Below, piece after piece: positions 16,218-16,273 of a stretch of 16,273 nt of DNA (position 1 is its first letter; each line of letters begins with the position of its first letter). This DNA is from an uncultured Bacteroidia bacterium (lineage in GTDB: Bacteria; Bacteroidota; Bacteroidia; Bacteroidales; Prolixibacteraceae). The stretch is from assembly GCA_903859795.1 (NCBI GenBank), contig CAIOOC010000498.1:1-16273 (forward strand), in the 5' to 3' direction. The notes beneath the pieces are model-generated. The model did no database searches. It saw nothing but the letters and a program-made list of their open reading frames with translations, and was not told where the DNA came from. The position numbers and the translations under genes are program-made.

Positions 16218-16266
16218 TTAGTCACCGGGTGAGTGTTCAGGTTTTCGGCACTCACCCGGTGACTAA
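16218..16266. terminator. 18-bp perfect hairpin after the ammonium transporter gene
   Basis: The arms 16218-16235 and 16249-16266 (core AGTCACCGGGTGAGTG) are perfect reverse complements around a 13-base loop, starting three bases after the stop codon. It is very stable and most likely terminates or protects the transcript's 3' end. No T-run follows inside the window, which is atypical for a classical intrinsic terminator. Confidence 0.7.
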
Positions 16267-16273
16267 CTAATCA

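Overview
The window reads as a piece of a Bacteroidota chromosome, most likely a free-living polysaccharide degrader in or near the Bacteroidales/Marinilabiliales; that placement is inference. The reasons are moderate GC with AT-rich gaps, weak or absent Shine-Dalgarno sequences, one candidate promoter of the TAnnTTTG type, a 7TMR-DISM histidine kinase, a response regulator with a Bacteroidota-style C-terminal helix-turn-helix, and a run of exported glycoside hydrolases. No rRNA, tRNA, CRISPR array, transposase or phage gene was seen.

Layout. Positions 2-3080 hold a two-component pair: a membrane histidine kinase whose 5' end lies before the window, and a response regulator whose start overlaps it by 11 bases. 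A 266-base gap follows that is unusually rich in perfect or near-perfect dyads. Then comes a same-strand carbohydrate locus (3347-14243): exported GH3 beta-glycosidase with a PA14 insert, aldo/keto reductase of the L-fucose/L-galactose 1-dehydrogenase kind, zinc alcohol dehydrogenase of the L-galactonate 5-dehydrogenase kind, COG3618 sugar lactonase, exported GH29 alpha-L-fucosidase, exported GH141-like parallel beta-helix protein with a C-terminal PDZ-like domain, and an exported CE1-type esterase. A bidirectional terminator separates this from the convergent mscL channel gene. A divergent ammonium transporter gene closes the window, followed by an 18-bp perfect hairpin.

How it fits together (inference). 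The exported hydrolases and esterase would strip alpha-L-fucose (or alpha-L-galactose), beta-linked sugars and acyl groups from a glycan. The three cytoplasmic enzymes would oxidise the freed sugar to a lactone, open it to the aldonate, and oxidise that again. For L-galactose these steps lead to D-tagaturonate with no dehydratase or kinase; for L-fucose the end product would be a less familiar 6-deoxy keto acid. No SusC/SusD pair, sulfatase or sugar transporter is present, so uptake must be encoded elsewhere. The two-component system just upstream, with the dyad-rich gap between, is the natural candidate regulator, but the sequence alone does not prove it.

The main points for a second look are the kinase-free L-fucose/L-galactose oxidation module, the GH141-like/PDZ fusion, the palindrome-rich control region before the GH3 gene, and a 97-base structured repeat before the GH141-like gene.
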